A DNA stretch of 41,552 bases from NCBI GenBank assembly GCA_945871065.1, contig CAMBUL010000016.1:1-41552 (forward strand), written 5' to 3'. Within the stretch, counting starts at the first letter, position 1. Every line of letters begins with the position of its first letter. Made by a program: the position numbers and the translations under genes. The notes under the pieces are model-generated. The model searched no databases. It was not told the origin of the DNA and saw only the letters and a list, made by a program, of their open reading frames with translations. Source of the stretch: Chthoniobacter flavus (GTDB lineage: Bacteria; Verrucomicrobiota; Verrucomicrobiia; Chthoniobacterales; JACTMZ01). Shown piece after piece: positions 26,018 to 32,767 of this stretch.

Positions 26018-26761
26018 ATGGCCAAGCTCGCTGCGATTGTCTCTTATGCGGACCACTACCTTAAAATTGCGGACCTCGAGGATTATCCCGGGGCGCATAA
26101 TGGATTGCAGGTGGAGAACAACGGCGCGGTCCAACGCGTTTTGGCCTCGGTCGATGCAGGGTTGCCGGTGATCAAGAAGGCGGCAGCTCATGGGCAGGGC
26201 TCACTCCTCGTGGTGCATCACGGATTGTTCTGGTCTGGGGTGCAGAGGGTGACGGGTCCCTTTCGCGAGAAACTCGAGGTGATGAGGCAGGCGGACATGG
26301 CGCTCTACTCGATGCATCTGCCGCTGGATGCCCACGCTGTCGTCGGGAACAACGTGCTGTTGGCCAAAGCGCTCGGGCTGGGCGGACTGAAGCCCTTCCT
26401 CGGGTTTGCCAGAGCGGGGACCTTTTCCGGCACCCGCGCGGAGTTGGCGCGCCGTCTGAGCAAGACAACCGGCCGCGTTCCGGAGGTCTGCGCGGCCGGT
26501 CCCGCGCGTCCGCGCAAAGTTGCGGTGATCACGGGCGGAGCGGGCGACATGGTAGAGAAAGTCGCGGCGGCGGGGGCCGACACGTTCATCACGGGGGAGG
26601 GTCCGCAGAGTAGTTGGTTGAGCGCGGAGGAGTTGGGGGTCAATGTGATTTATGGAGGGCACTACGCCACCGAGACGCTGGGAGTGCAGGCGCTGGCGGC
26701 GCATCTGGCGAAGAAGTTCCGGGTGCCGTGGCAGTTCGTCGACCATCCGGTTCCCTTGTGA
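26018..26761 (+). CDS. Nif3-like dinuclear metal center protein
   Basis: A 247-aa member of the NIF3/YbgI (DUF34) family, hexameric toroids with a two-metal site. Metal residues are visible in VVHHGLFWSG and in the C-terminal IYGGHYATE. GLQVENNGAVQRVLASVDAG and MHLPLDAH are typical blocks. The molecular role is unsettled (proposed GTP cyclohydrolase I type 2 or metal-chaperone roles). The stop overlaps the GTG start of mpg. Confidence 0.92.
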   Translation: MAKLAAIVSYADHYLKIADLEDYPGAHNGLQVENNGAVQRVLASVDAGLPVIKKAAAHGQGSLLVVHHGLFWSGVQRVTGPFREKLEVMRQADMALYSMHLPLDAHAVVGNNVLLAKALGLGGLKPFLGFARAGTFSGTRAELARRLSKTTGRVPEVCAAGPARPRKVAVITGGAGDMVEKVAAAGADTFITGEGPQSSWLSAEELGVNVIYGGHYATETLGVQALAAHLAKKFRVPWQFVDHPVPL

Positions 26762-27348
26762 TTCCACGGGAATTTTTCACCCAATCGCCGGTCGAGTGCG
26801 CGCGGACGCTGGTCGGTTGTGAATTGGTCTGGGGTGCGTGCAGCGGGATCGTGGTCGAGTGCGAGGCCTATGCTGCGGTTGGCGATCCGGCCTGTCACAC
26901 GTTCACCCGTCCGTCCGCCCGCCAATTCGTCGCGCACCATCGCGCCGGCACCGCCTATGTTTATTTGAACTACGGGCTGCATTGGATGCTCAATGTGCTG
27001 ACCAAGGGTGAGGAGGAAGGCTTTGTCCTGATCCGCGCCATTGAGCCGCGGCGGGGACTGCCGGCGATGCAGCGGCGGCGCGGCGGGAAGGTCGGTCGCA
27101 CCCTGACCGGAGGTCCCGGCCGCCTCACAGCGGCCCTGGGAGTGACAGGACGGCACCACGGCGGGGATTTCTGCACGACAGAGCGACGATGCTTTTTGGC
27201 CGGTGAGGTGACCGATGTGGTGGCGGACGGCCGGATCGGTATTTCACGGGCGCGCGAACTGCTCTGGCGGTTCACTTTGCGAGAGAATGATTACCTCAGT
27301 GCTCCCTTGAAAAAAGAAAGCCGCGGGCATACACCCGCGGCTTGTTGA
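26758..27348 (+). CDS. mpg: 3-methyladenine DNA glycosylase (AAG/Mpg family)
   Basis: Base-excision repair glycosylase that removes alkylated purines. 196 aa: catalytic Glu in IVVECEAYAAVGDPACHTF, DNA-intercalating YVYLNYGLHWMLNV, VLIRAIEP and LTGGPGRLTAALG. The start is GTG 26758, overlapping the Nif3 stop as GTGA; upstream in-frame codons are inside nif3. Its last codons are formed by the terminator of the opposite-strand gene (27310-27342), so the C-terminus (RGHTPAAC) is probably not conserved. Confidence 0.92.
   Translation: MIPREFFTQSPVECARTLVGCELVWGACSGIVVECEAYAAVGDPACHTFTRPSARQFVAHHRAGTAYVYLNYGLHWMLNVLTKGEEEGFVLIRAIEPRRGLPAMQRRRGGKVGRTLTGGPGRLTAALGVTGRHHGGDFCTTERRCFLAGEVTDVVADGRIGISRARELLWRFTLRENDYLSAPLKKESRGHTPAAC
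27310..27342 (-). terminator. Intrinsic terminator of the 37-aa lipoprotein gene
   Basis: Read on the minus strand: stem AGCCGCGGG / CCCGCGGCT (27319-27342), 6-base loop, then TTTCTTTTTTC. This is a textbook rho-independent terminator, lying inside the 3' end of mpg on the other strand. Confidence 0.8.
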
Positions 27349-27371
27349 AAAGGGATTCCCCCTAGGTCAGC

Positions 27372-27485
27372 TTACTTGCTGTAGCTGGCGGAAACCGGAG
27401 CCGGTTTCGGTTTGCTGGCGCAAGCGCCGAGGCTGAGCGAAGCAGCCGCGACGGCTACGATGGCAATAATTTTAACGATGTTCAT
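27372..27485 (-). CDS. 37-aa lipoprotein
   Basis: Starts MNIVKIIAIVAVAAASLSLG and continues ACASKPKPAPVSASYSK. It is a lipoprotein signal with lipobox LGAC (Cys22) followed by a mature part of only 16 residues. A perfect Shine-Dalgarno AAGGAGGTGA lies 7 bases before the ATG, the strongest in the window, and a textbook terminator follows 30 bases after the stop, so this tiny gene is real and probably well expressed. It is too short for most gene callers. Function unknown; an entericidin- or Lpp-like small envelope role is only a guess. Confidence 0.75.
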   Translation of the reverse strand: MNIVKIIAIVAVAAASLSLGACASKPKPAPVSASYSK

Positions 27486-27572
27486 TCTGGATTCACCTCC
27501 TTCTGTGCTTTTTTGCAGGCGGTCATTCTTGACAGTTGCGCCTTGGGGAACAACGAAAATCGTCCTTCTGCT

Positions 27573-28094
27573 TCAGATAGAGGTGCCGGGAGACACCGGC
27601 AGCGGGGGCAGGATTTCGACCGGGGTACCGGCCGGGACCATGTCGTGGAGAGTGATCATATCTTCGTTGCGCAGACGTATGCAGCCGTGGCTGGCCGGGG
27701 TGCCGATGAGTTGCTCCTGATTTGTGCCGTGGATGTAGACAAAACGTTCGAGGGTGTTGGCATTGTCGGGATCGAGCCCGTCGAGGGTCAGGATGCGGGT
27801 CAGGACAAGATCCTCCTCGCCGCCGGGCACGGCCAATTCGCCGGTGCTTTCGCGGGCCCGGAAGACCGTCCAAGCCGGGGCGCCCTGGCCGATTTTGGCG
27901 CGGACGACGAATCGTCCCGTCGGGGTGCGGAAGCTTCCCTCCTCGCAGCCCAGGCCGAAGCGCGAGGTAGAAACGGGGAATTCGGCGGTCACGGAGGCCC
28001 CGTCCATCACCCGCAGGGTTTGCCTGCCGACATCGACCACGATGCGGTGGGCGGAGGGTGTTTGCGGGGCGGGATGTGCTTTCGTGATGGCCAT
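27573..28094 (-). CDS. L,D-transpeptidase (YkuD) family protein
   Basis: A 173-aa YkuD-domain enzyme; such proteins make 3-3 crosslinks in peptidoglycan or anchor lipoproteins. Strands RIVVDVGRQTLRVMDG and FPVSTSRFGLGCEEGSFRTPTG lead to the active site FVYIHGT...SHGCIRLRNEDM with the catalytic Cys. No signal peptide or membrane segment is visible before the domain, which is odd for a periplasmic enzyme; it may start elsewhere or be exported another way. Divergent from asd with a 34-base gap. Confidence 0.9.
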   Translation of the reverse strand: MAITKAHPAPQTPSAHRIVVDVGRQTLRVMDGASVTAEFPVSTSRFGLGCEEGSFRTPTGRFVVRAKIGQGAPAWTVFRARESTGELAVPGGEEDLVLTRILTLDGLDPDNANTLERFVYIHGTNQEQLIGTPASHGCIRLRNEDMITLHDMVPAGTPVEILPPLPVSPGTSI

Positions 28095-28128
28095 AGTGGC
28101 GGCGGATGTTATTTTTCCCGCCTTTCCG

Positions 28129-29133
28129 ATGGGCAGGAACTATCATGTAGCGATCGCGGGTGCAACCGGTGCGGTGGGCATCGAAATGATGCGCGTACTG
28201 GAGAGGCGGAATTTTCCCGTCGGTCAGCTCACGCTCCTTGCCTCGGCCCGGTCGGCGGGCAAGCGCTTGGATTTCCAAGGCGCCCCGGTCGAGGTGCGCG
28301 AGCTGACCGCGGATGCTTTCGACGGGGTCGACTTCGCACTGTTCAGCGCGGGCGGGTCGATCTCCCGGGAATTCGCCCCCGTGGCGGTCAAAGCCGGCGC
28401 GGTGGTCATCGACAACTCGTCGGCCTTCCGCCTGGATCCCGGTGTTCCGCTCGTCGTGCCGGAGGTTAACCCCGAGGCGGCGCGTGCGCACCAGGGGATC
28501 CTGGCCAATCCAAACTGCACGACGGCGATCACCTTGATGGGACTGTGGCCCTTGCACCGTGAGTTCGGGGTGAAGCGTTTGTGGGCGTCGAGTTACCAGG
28601 CGGTTTCCGGATCGGGGGCGAAAGCGATCGAGGAGCTCAAGACGCAGGTCGAGGCTCTGGCCCGGGGCGAAGAAGCGCCGCGCGCGGTTTATCCGTGGCA
28701 AATCGCGTTCAACGTGATTCCGCAAGTGGATGCGTTTCTTGAGTCGGGCTACACGAAAGAAGAAATGAAGATGGAAAACGAGGGCCGCAAGATCATGGGG
28801 CTGCCGGACTTTCGCGCTTCGGTGACTTGCGTGCGGGTGCCGGTTTACCGCGCCCACAGCGTGGCGGTCAGCGCGGAGTTCGAGCGTCCGGTGTCGGTCG
28901 CCGAGGCACGGGCCGTGCTCGCCAAAGCGCCGGGCTTGCGCCTGGTGGATGTGCCGTCCAAGAACGGGTATCCGGTGCCGCTGCACGTGGCGGGGAAGGA
29001 TGATTGCGAGATCGGACGATTGCGCGTGGATTGCGCGCTGGAGAACGGGTTGAGTTTTTGGATTTGCGGCGATCAGTTGCTCAAGGGAGCGGCGCTCAAT
29101 GCGGTGCAGATTGCGGAGTTGCTGGTGGAGTGA
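28129..29133 (+). CDS. asd: Aspartate-semialdehyde dehydrogenase
   Basis: Reduces aspartyl-phosphate to aspartate semialdehyde, the branch point to lysine/DAP, threonine and methionine. 334 aa. NADPH site VAIAGATGAVG (7-17), catalytic Cys130 in NPNCTTAI, and the active-site His in VPVYRAHSVAV. ATG 28129 gives the expected N-terminus but has no Shine-Dalgarno. DAP supply links it to mpl and the adjacent L,D-transpeptidase. Confidence 0.95.
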   Translation: MGRNYHVAIAGATGAVGIEMMRVLERRNFPVGQLTLLASARSAGKRLDFQGAPVEVRELTADAFDGVDFALFSAGGSISREFAPVAVKAGAVVIDNSSAFRLDPGVPLVVPEVNPEAARAHQGILANPNCTTAITLMGLWPLHREFGVKRLWASSYQAVSGSGAKAIEELKTQVEALARGEEAPRAVYPWQIAFNVIPQVDAFLESGYTKEEMKMENEGRKIMGLPDFRASVTCVRVPVYRAHSVAVSAEFERPVSVAEARAVLAKAPGLRLVDVPSKNGYPVPLHVAGKDDCEIGRLRVDCALENGLSFWICGDQLLKGAALNAVQIAELLVE

Positions 29134-29259
29134 GCGGTAGCGGATGGGGGTGGAGGCAGACGGGAGTCTGGATATGGCATCGGCATCTTGCCGATGGTTT
29201 GAGGTCGTGACGGGCGGGGACGTTTGTGCCCGCAGGGGAAGGTGGCCGCGGTGCGGGAT
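29134..29259. other. Short intergenic region with small hairpins
   Basis: Between convergent asd and the zeta-type kinase. It includes gcatcggcatcttgccgatg (29178-29197) and a small GCGGG/CCCGC hairpin near 29216-29233. No gene seen. Confidence 0.4.
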
Positions 29260-29285
29260 GGCGCGTCGGGGACGCCGCGCCCTAC
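29260..29285. repeat. Dispersed repeat copy at the end of the zeta-type gene
   Basis: Reverse-orientation copy of the core (GTAGGGCGCGG then CGTCCCCGACGCGCC). Its CTA (29282-29284) is the TAG stop of the minus-strand kinase gene. Confidence 0.75.
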
Positions 29286-29923
29286 TTTGCGGTGTGCAGG
29301 TGGATGGCGGCGGCGATGATGGGCTGGGCCCAGTCGGGGGCGTTGGAGAGGTTGGCGGGGGCGGTGATTTGGCCGCGTTGCATTTCGAGGAGCAGAACGG
29401 GCTGGGGCTGCCGGCCTGCGGCGGGGTCGGCTTCCGATGAATTGTCATAGACGCGCAGATGGTCGATGCAGGGGAGCAGGCGGATGAGGTTTTCGCGGCT
29501 GCGGTTCCAGCGTTCGCGGATTTTTTCGACCGGAATATCGTGGCCGCCGTGCGCGACACGGCTGCGGACGCGGCGGATATGGAGGTCGGCGCTGGCCAGC
29601 CCGCAAAACCAGACCTGCAGGCGGTGGCCGGAGCGGGCGGCTTTCTCGAGGAGTTGCGCGATGGTGCGTCCGCCGAGAGTGGTCTCGAAGCGGTAGTCTT
29701 GGCCTCCGGCGATGGCTTGCTCGAGGAGCGACTTGCCGATCTGCCAGGCGTGGGCGTTGGCCAGGGTGAGCGAGATGTCGGGGTGAAGGTCGCGGATTTG
29801 TTGGGCGATGGTGTCGGGATTGAAAAAGATATCGCCCTCTTTTTGCAAAAACCCTCCAGCCACGCTGCTTTTGCCCGCCCCGTTGACGCCGGCCAAGACG
29901 GCGATGGTGGGAGGTTTGTTCAT
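29282..29923 (-). CDS. Zeta-toxin-like P-loop kinase
   Basis: A 213-aa AAA_33/zeta-toxin-type kinase: Walker A GVNGAGKSS (12-20), NPDTIA (35-40), FETTLGG (79-85), RRVRSRVAHGGHDIP with the Arg residues that contact phosphate, and a closing helix ERWNRSRENL. Classical zeta toxins phosphorylate UDP-N-acetylglucosamine and block murein synthesis; this branch may have another target. The ATG overlaps the upstream Phd-like antitoxin stop (ATGA), marking a toxin-antitoxin operon. The stop codon is supplied by the repeat. Confidence 0.82.
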   Translation of the reverse strand: MNKPPTIAVLAGVNGAGKSSVAGGFLQKEGDIFFNPDTIAQQIRDLHPDISLTLANAHAWQIGKSLLEQAIAGGQDYRFETTLGGRTIAQLLEKAARSGHRLQVWFCGLASADLHIRRVRSRVAHGGHDIPVEKIRERWNRSRENLIRLLPCIDHLRVYDNSSEADPAAGRQPQPVLLLEMQRGQITAPANLSNAPDWAQPIIAAAIHLHTAK

Positions 29924-30288
29924 GACTTGCTTTTGGCTTTTTGTTGCGCGGCCCATAGAGCGGCTTGACCAAGTTCTTCGGGTGTGGCCCGGAAAAGTTT
30001 TTCTGCTCCCGCCCGTTGCTCCGGCCCCTGCATACGCTCGAGCATGCCGCGGTATTCTTCGTGCAGTTTTTCCAGCCATTCGGGCCGTTGTCCGGCGAGG
30101 GCTTCGTATTGCTCGACGGAGAGGAGAATGGCGCGGGGTTTTTCGTGACGGGTGATGGCGATCGCCTGCTTGGCGGCAACCTGCTCGAAGACGTCGGCCG
30201 TGGAGTTTTTCAGCTCTGTGGCAGTGATGGTGGGGAGTTCTTGGACGCGGGGAACCGTGGTGGTGGGAGGCTGGTAGGCGGTGCTCAT
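29920..30288 (-). CDS. Phd/YefM-family antitoxin partnered with a zeta-type kinase
   Basis: A 122-aa protein: Phd-type N-terminus with TITATELKNSTADVFEQVAA and ITRHEKPRAILLSVEQYEAL, then an additional helical C-terminus of about 55 residues (EYRGMLERM, FRATPEELGQAAL) that could bind the kinase. Classical zeta toxins are paired with epsilon, not Phd. It is coupled to the toxin by a 4-nt overlap. Upstream lies an AT-rich promoter with three 9-bp repeats. Confidence 0.82.
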   Translation of the reverse strand: MSTAYQPPTTTVPRVQELPTITATELKNSTADVFEQVAAKQAIAITRHEKPRAILLSVEQYEALAGQRPEWLEKLHEEYRGMLERMQGPEQRAGAEKLFRATPEELGQAALWAAQQKAKSKS

Positions 30289-30293
30289 CGGGA

Positions 30294-30332
30294 CAAAATA
30301 GCTAATATAGCTAAAATAGCAAGATTCTTGCT
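30294..30332 (-). promoter_or_regulatory. Promoter/operator of the Phd-zeta operon with three 9-bp iterons
   Basis: Three tandem 9-mers on the plus strand, caaaatagc / taatatagc / taaaatagc (30294-30320), then the palindrome AGCAAGA-T-TCTTGCT (30318-30332). On the minus strand TTGCTA and TATTTT are spaced 16 bases apart and could be -35 and -10. The -10 ends 6 bases before the ATG, so the mRNA may be leaderless. The region is much more AT-rich than its surroundings and is a likely binding site for the antitoxin. Confidence 0.6.
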
Positions 30333-30359
30333 CGGCGCGTCGGGGACGCCCGCCCTACC
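30333..30359. repeat. Dispersed repeat copy at the end of rsmI
   Basis: Reverse-orientation copy: GGTAGGGCGGG then CGTCCCCGACGCGCCG. Its CTA (30355-30357) is the TAG stop of rsmI. Confidence 0.75.
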
Positions 30360-31023
30360 TTTGTTGGCCGGCGATGAGCAGGCAGATCTCGCCGCGGGGC
30401 GGCTGTTTTTCCGCGCGGGCGGAGAGCTCGGCGGCGCTGCCGCGCCAGTATTCCTCGAACTTTTTGCTCAGCTCGCGGGCCACGCAGACGGGGCGTTCCG
30501 GGTCGAGTGCGGCCAGCACGGCGAGGGATCTAGCGATGCGGTGGGGGGATTCGAAGAAGATGCTCGTCTCGGCGCGGGCCAAGGCGGCCTCGAGTGCGGC
30601 TTTGCGCCGGCCGGATTTGACCGGGAGAAAACCGCCAAAATAGAATTCGTGCAGCGGCAACCCGGAACCGACCAGCGCGGGAAGGATCGAAGAAGGACCA
30701 GGAAGCACGGTGAACTCCAGTCCCCGTTCGAGGCAAGCGCGCACCATGCGGTAGCCGGGATCCGAGATGCCCGGCATGCCGGCGTCGGTAAGCAGGGCGA
30801 TGTTTTCGCCGGCAGCAAGGCGCTGCGCGATTTCCCCGGAACGTTGTGCTTCGTTGTGTTCGTGCAGGCTGAGCAGCGGACGGCTGATGCCGTGGTGCTT
30901 GAGGAGAATGCTGGCGTGGCGCGTATCCTCGGCGGCAATAAGGTCCGCTTCGCGGAGGAGGCGCAGGGCGCGCAGGGTGATGTCCTCCAGATTCCCGACC
31001 GGGCTGGGAACGAGGGTGAGCAA
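30355..31023 (-). CDS. rsmI: 16S rRNA (cytidine(1402)-2'-O)-methyltransferase
   Basis: SAM-dependent ribose methylase for 16S rRNA C1402. 222 aa, shorter than E. coli RsmI (286) because the C-terminal extension is absent, as in many relatives. Seen: LVPSPVGNLEDITLRALR, AEDTRHASILLKH, LLSLHEHNE, LLTDAGMPGISDPGYRMV, FYFGGFLP and FFESPHRI. The start is TTG 31023 with gaaggg 7 bases before it, right after the LptE-like stop. The stop comes from the repeat. Confidence 0.95.
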   Translation of the reverse strand: MLTLVPSPVGNLEDITLRALRLLREADLIAAEDTRHASILLKHHGISRPLLSLHEHNEAQRSGEIAQRLAAGENIALLTDAGMPGISDPGYRMVRACLERGLEFTVLPGPSSILPALVGSGLPLHEFYFGGFLPVKSGRRKAALEAALARAETSIFFESPHRIARSLAVLAALDPERPVCVARELSKKFEEYWRGSAAELSARAEKQPPRGEICLLIAGQQR

Positions 31024-31024
31024 T

Positions 31025-31528
31025 TTAGAACCCTTCGCTCAGCCGGCTGGCCAGTTTGTTGGCCGTGTCGGCGAAGGCGAGCGGAAGCGCCTGCTGTTCG
31101 TCAGTCTGCAGGTCGGCGGTGACGAAGAAGCTGGTTTGGCCGGTGACGTCGCCGGACATCAGTGAGCGTCCGGTGGCCGACTCGACGAGGTCGTATTGCA
31201 CGGTAGTAAAGAGCACGTACTCGCTCGAGGCGATGACGTTGCCGCGCAGTGACCGGGCGGGGGCGCGGCGCACTTCGGTGAGGGTGGTGCTGAGCACGGC
31301 GTCGGAACGGTCGCTGTAACTGATGCTGTAGGTTCCGTCGGTCTGCAATTGTTTGGTGATGGTATCGGCGAGCAGCGCTTCGACGTTGGGCTCGAGGGTC
31401 AGATTTTTCGACACCGGCACAGCCAGCGTGGTGATGCCGCGCATCATGGCCGGCCGGGCGTCGCCCAGCGTGTAGCAACCCGACAACGTCATGGCACAGA
31501 GTGCGGAGAGCAGGCCGCGGAGGATCAT
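31025..31528 (-). CDS. LptE-like LPS-assembly lipoprotein
   Basis: A 167-aa lipoprotein (lipobox LSGC, Cys18) of the LptE/RlpB family that plugs the LptD barrel in the outer membrane. The body is beta-rich with GITTLAVPVSKNLTLEPNVEALLADTI-type strands and SRSLMSGDVTGQTSFFV. Family assignment rests on this pattern and the operon with a BamD-like gene; overlap with the upstream gene is ATGA. Confidence 0.78.
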   Translation of the reverse strand: MILRGLLSALCAMTLSGCYTLGDARPAMMRGITTLAVPVSKNLTLEPNVEALLADTITKQLQTDGTYSISYSDRSDAVLSTTLTEVRRAPARSLRGNVIASSEYVLFTTVQYDLVESATGRSLMSGDVTGQTSFFVTADLQTDEQQALPLAFADTANKLASRLSEGF

Positions 31529-32706
31529 TCGAAAGAAGGAAGCTCGGGTTCGACGGGCGGGAGATCGGGAGCGGGCAGCGGGTCGGCTGGCGCGGGGTTG
31601 CCTCCTCCTTGCGGCCGCATGTCGTTGGAAGAGGTGCGGAGTTGCGGGCGCGGCGCGGGCAATTCTTCGGGCGGCTTGACCGTGGACACGGGTGGCCCGG
31701 CGTAGTTGCTGAGGGAAGAGGTCTGGACTTGGTTCTGCAGGCGGCGCCGCATGGCGGCCCGTACGCCGGTCTCGGCCCGCTCGCTGCCGGCGCGGAGTTC
31801 ATCTTCACCGACCGTAGCCCGGATTTCCTCGATCCGTGCGCCGGCGAGTTCCGCATCCGGGGAGCCGGGTTGGCGGCGGACGAGGTCACTGTAATAGATT
31901 ACGGCGGCGCGGTAGTCGGTCTTGCGGTCGTAGAATTTCGCGATGGAAAGCAGGTCGAAAGCCTCGCGCCCGGTCATGGTGTCGAGATTTTCGCGGGCTT
32001 GCGCTGCTTTCTCGCTCTGCGGGAACTCGATGAGGAATTCCTCGAAGGTGTTTTTGGCGTCGATCGCGGCGGAAAGATCCTCGGAGCGGCCTTCGGCCTC
32101 GGTCAATTGCACGTAGCCGATCTGGTAGAGGGCATCGGCAGCGAGGCTGCTATTGGGGTAGCGGTCGAGCACGACTTGGTAAGCGCTGACCGCTTTCTCG
32201 TATTCCTTCTGATTTTCGAGGGCTTGCCCGAGTTTGAATTGCACGGAGGGGGCGAACTTGGCGAATGGGGCGGCGGCCAAAATCGAGGTGAACATTTCTG
32301 CGGCTTGCTCGTAGTGGCGGTTGTCCATTTGTGCATCGGCGATCGCGACTTGCGCTTCAACCGCGCGGTCGAATTCACGCGCCTGCGGGAAGTTTTCCAA
32401 CAGCTTCTGGTAGGCGTCGAATGCGCGTTTGGAATTGCCCAGCGAGTCATATAGTTCGCCCAGGCGCAACTGCGCCGCCGGTGCGGAGGGGGCGACCGGG
32501 TAGTTGCGGACCAATGTGCGATAAGTGGCGATGGCCTGCTTGGTGTTGCCGGCCTCTTCCCACTCCTGCGCCTGTTGGAAGTAACCCGCGGCCTCGTCGT
32601 TGTAGGCGCCGGTCGTGGCGGGTTCCTGGGCGCGGAGGCTACCGGAAGCGGCACCGGCGGCAAAGAGGGCGGCGGTTAGCCCCGCGAATAGGCGCGTGCG
32701 ATACAT
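31525..32706 (-). CDS. BamD/YfiO-like tetratricopeptide outer-membrane assembly protein
   Basis: A 393-aa exported protein: signal peptide (1-26, LFAGLTAALFAAGAASGSLRA), then several TPR units (AAGYFQQAQEWEEAGNTKQA, AAQLRLGELYDSLGNSKRAF, QFKLGQALENQKEYEKAV, ALYQIGYVQL) and a proline-rich tail. No lipobox Cys, unlike E. coli BamD. Probably part of outer-membrane protein assembly, or a general TPR scaffold. Coupled to the LptE-like gene. Confidence 0.75.
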   Translation of the reverse strand: MYRTRLFAGLTAALFAAGAASGSLRAQEPATTGAYNDEAAGYFQQAQEWEEAGNTKQAIATYRTLVRNYPVAPSAPAAQLRLGELYDSLGNSKRAFDAYQKLLENFPQAREFDRAVEAQVAIADAQMDNRHYEQAAEMFTSILAAAPFAKFAPSVQFKLGQALENQKEYEKAVSAYQVVLDRYPNSSLAADALYQIGYVQLTEAEGRSEDLSAAIDAKNTFEEFLIEFPQSEKAAQARENLDTMTGREAFDLLSIAKFYDRKTDYRAAVIYYSDLVRRQPGSPDAELAGARIEEIRATVGEDELRAGSERAETGVRAAMRRRLQNQVQTSSLSNYAGPPVSTVKPPEELPAPRPQLRTSSNDMRPQGGGNPAPADPLPAPDLPPVEPELPSFE

Positions 32707-32767
32707 CAGTCGACCGAAAGTAGGAAGCAGGCTGCGCAGCGTCAAGCCGTGAAGCAGGGGGAGACGG

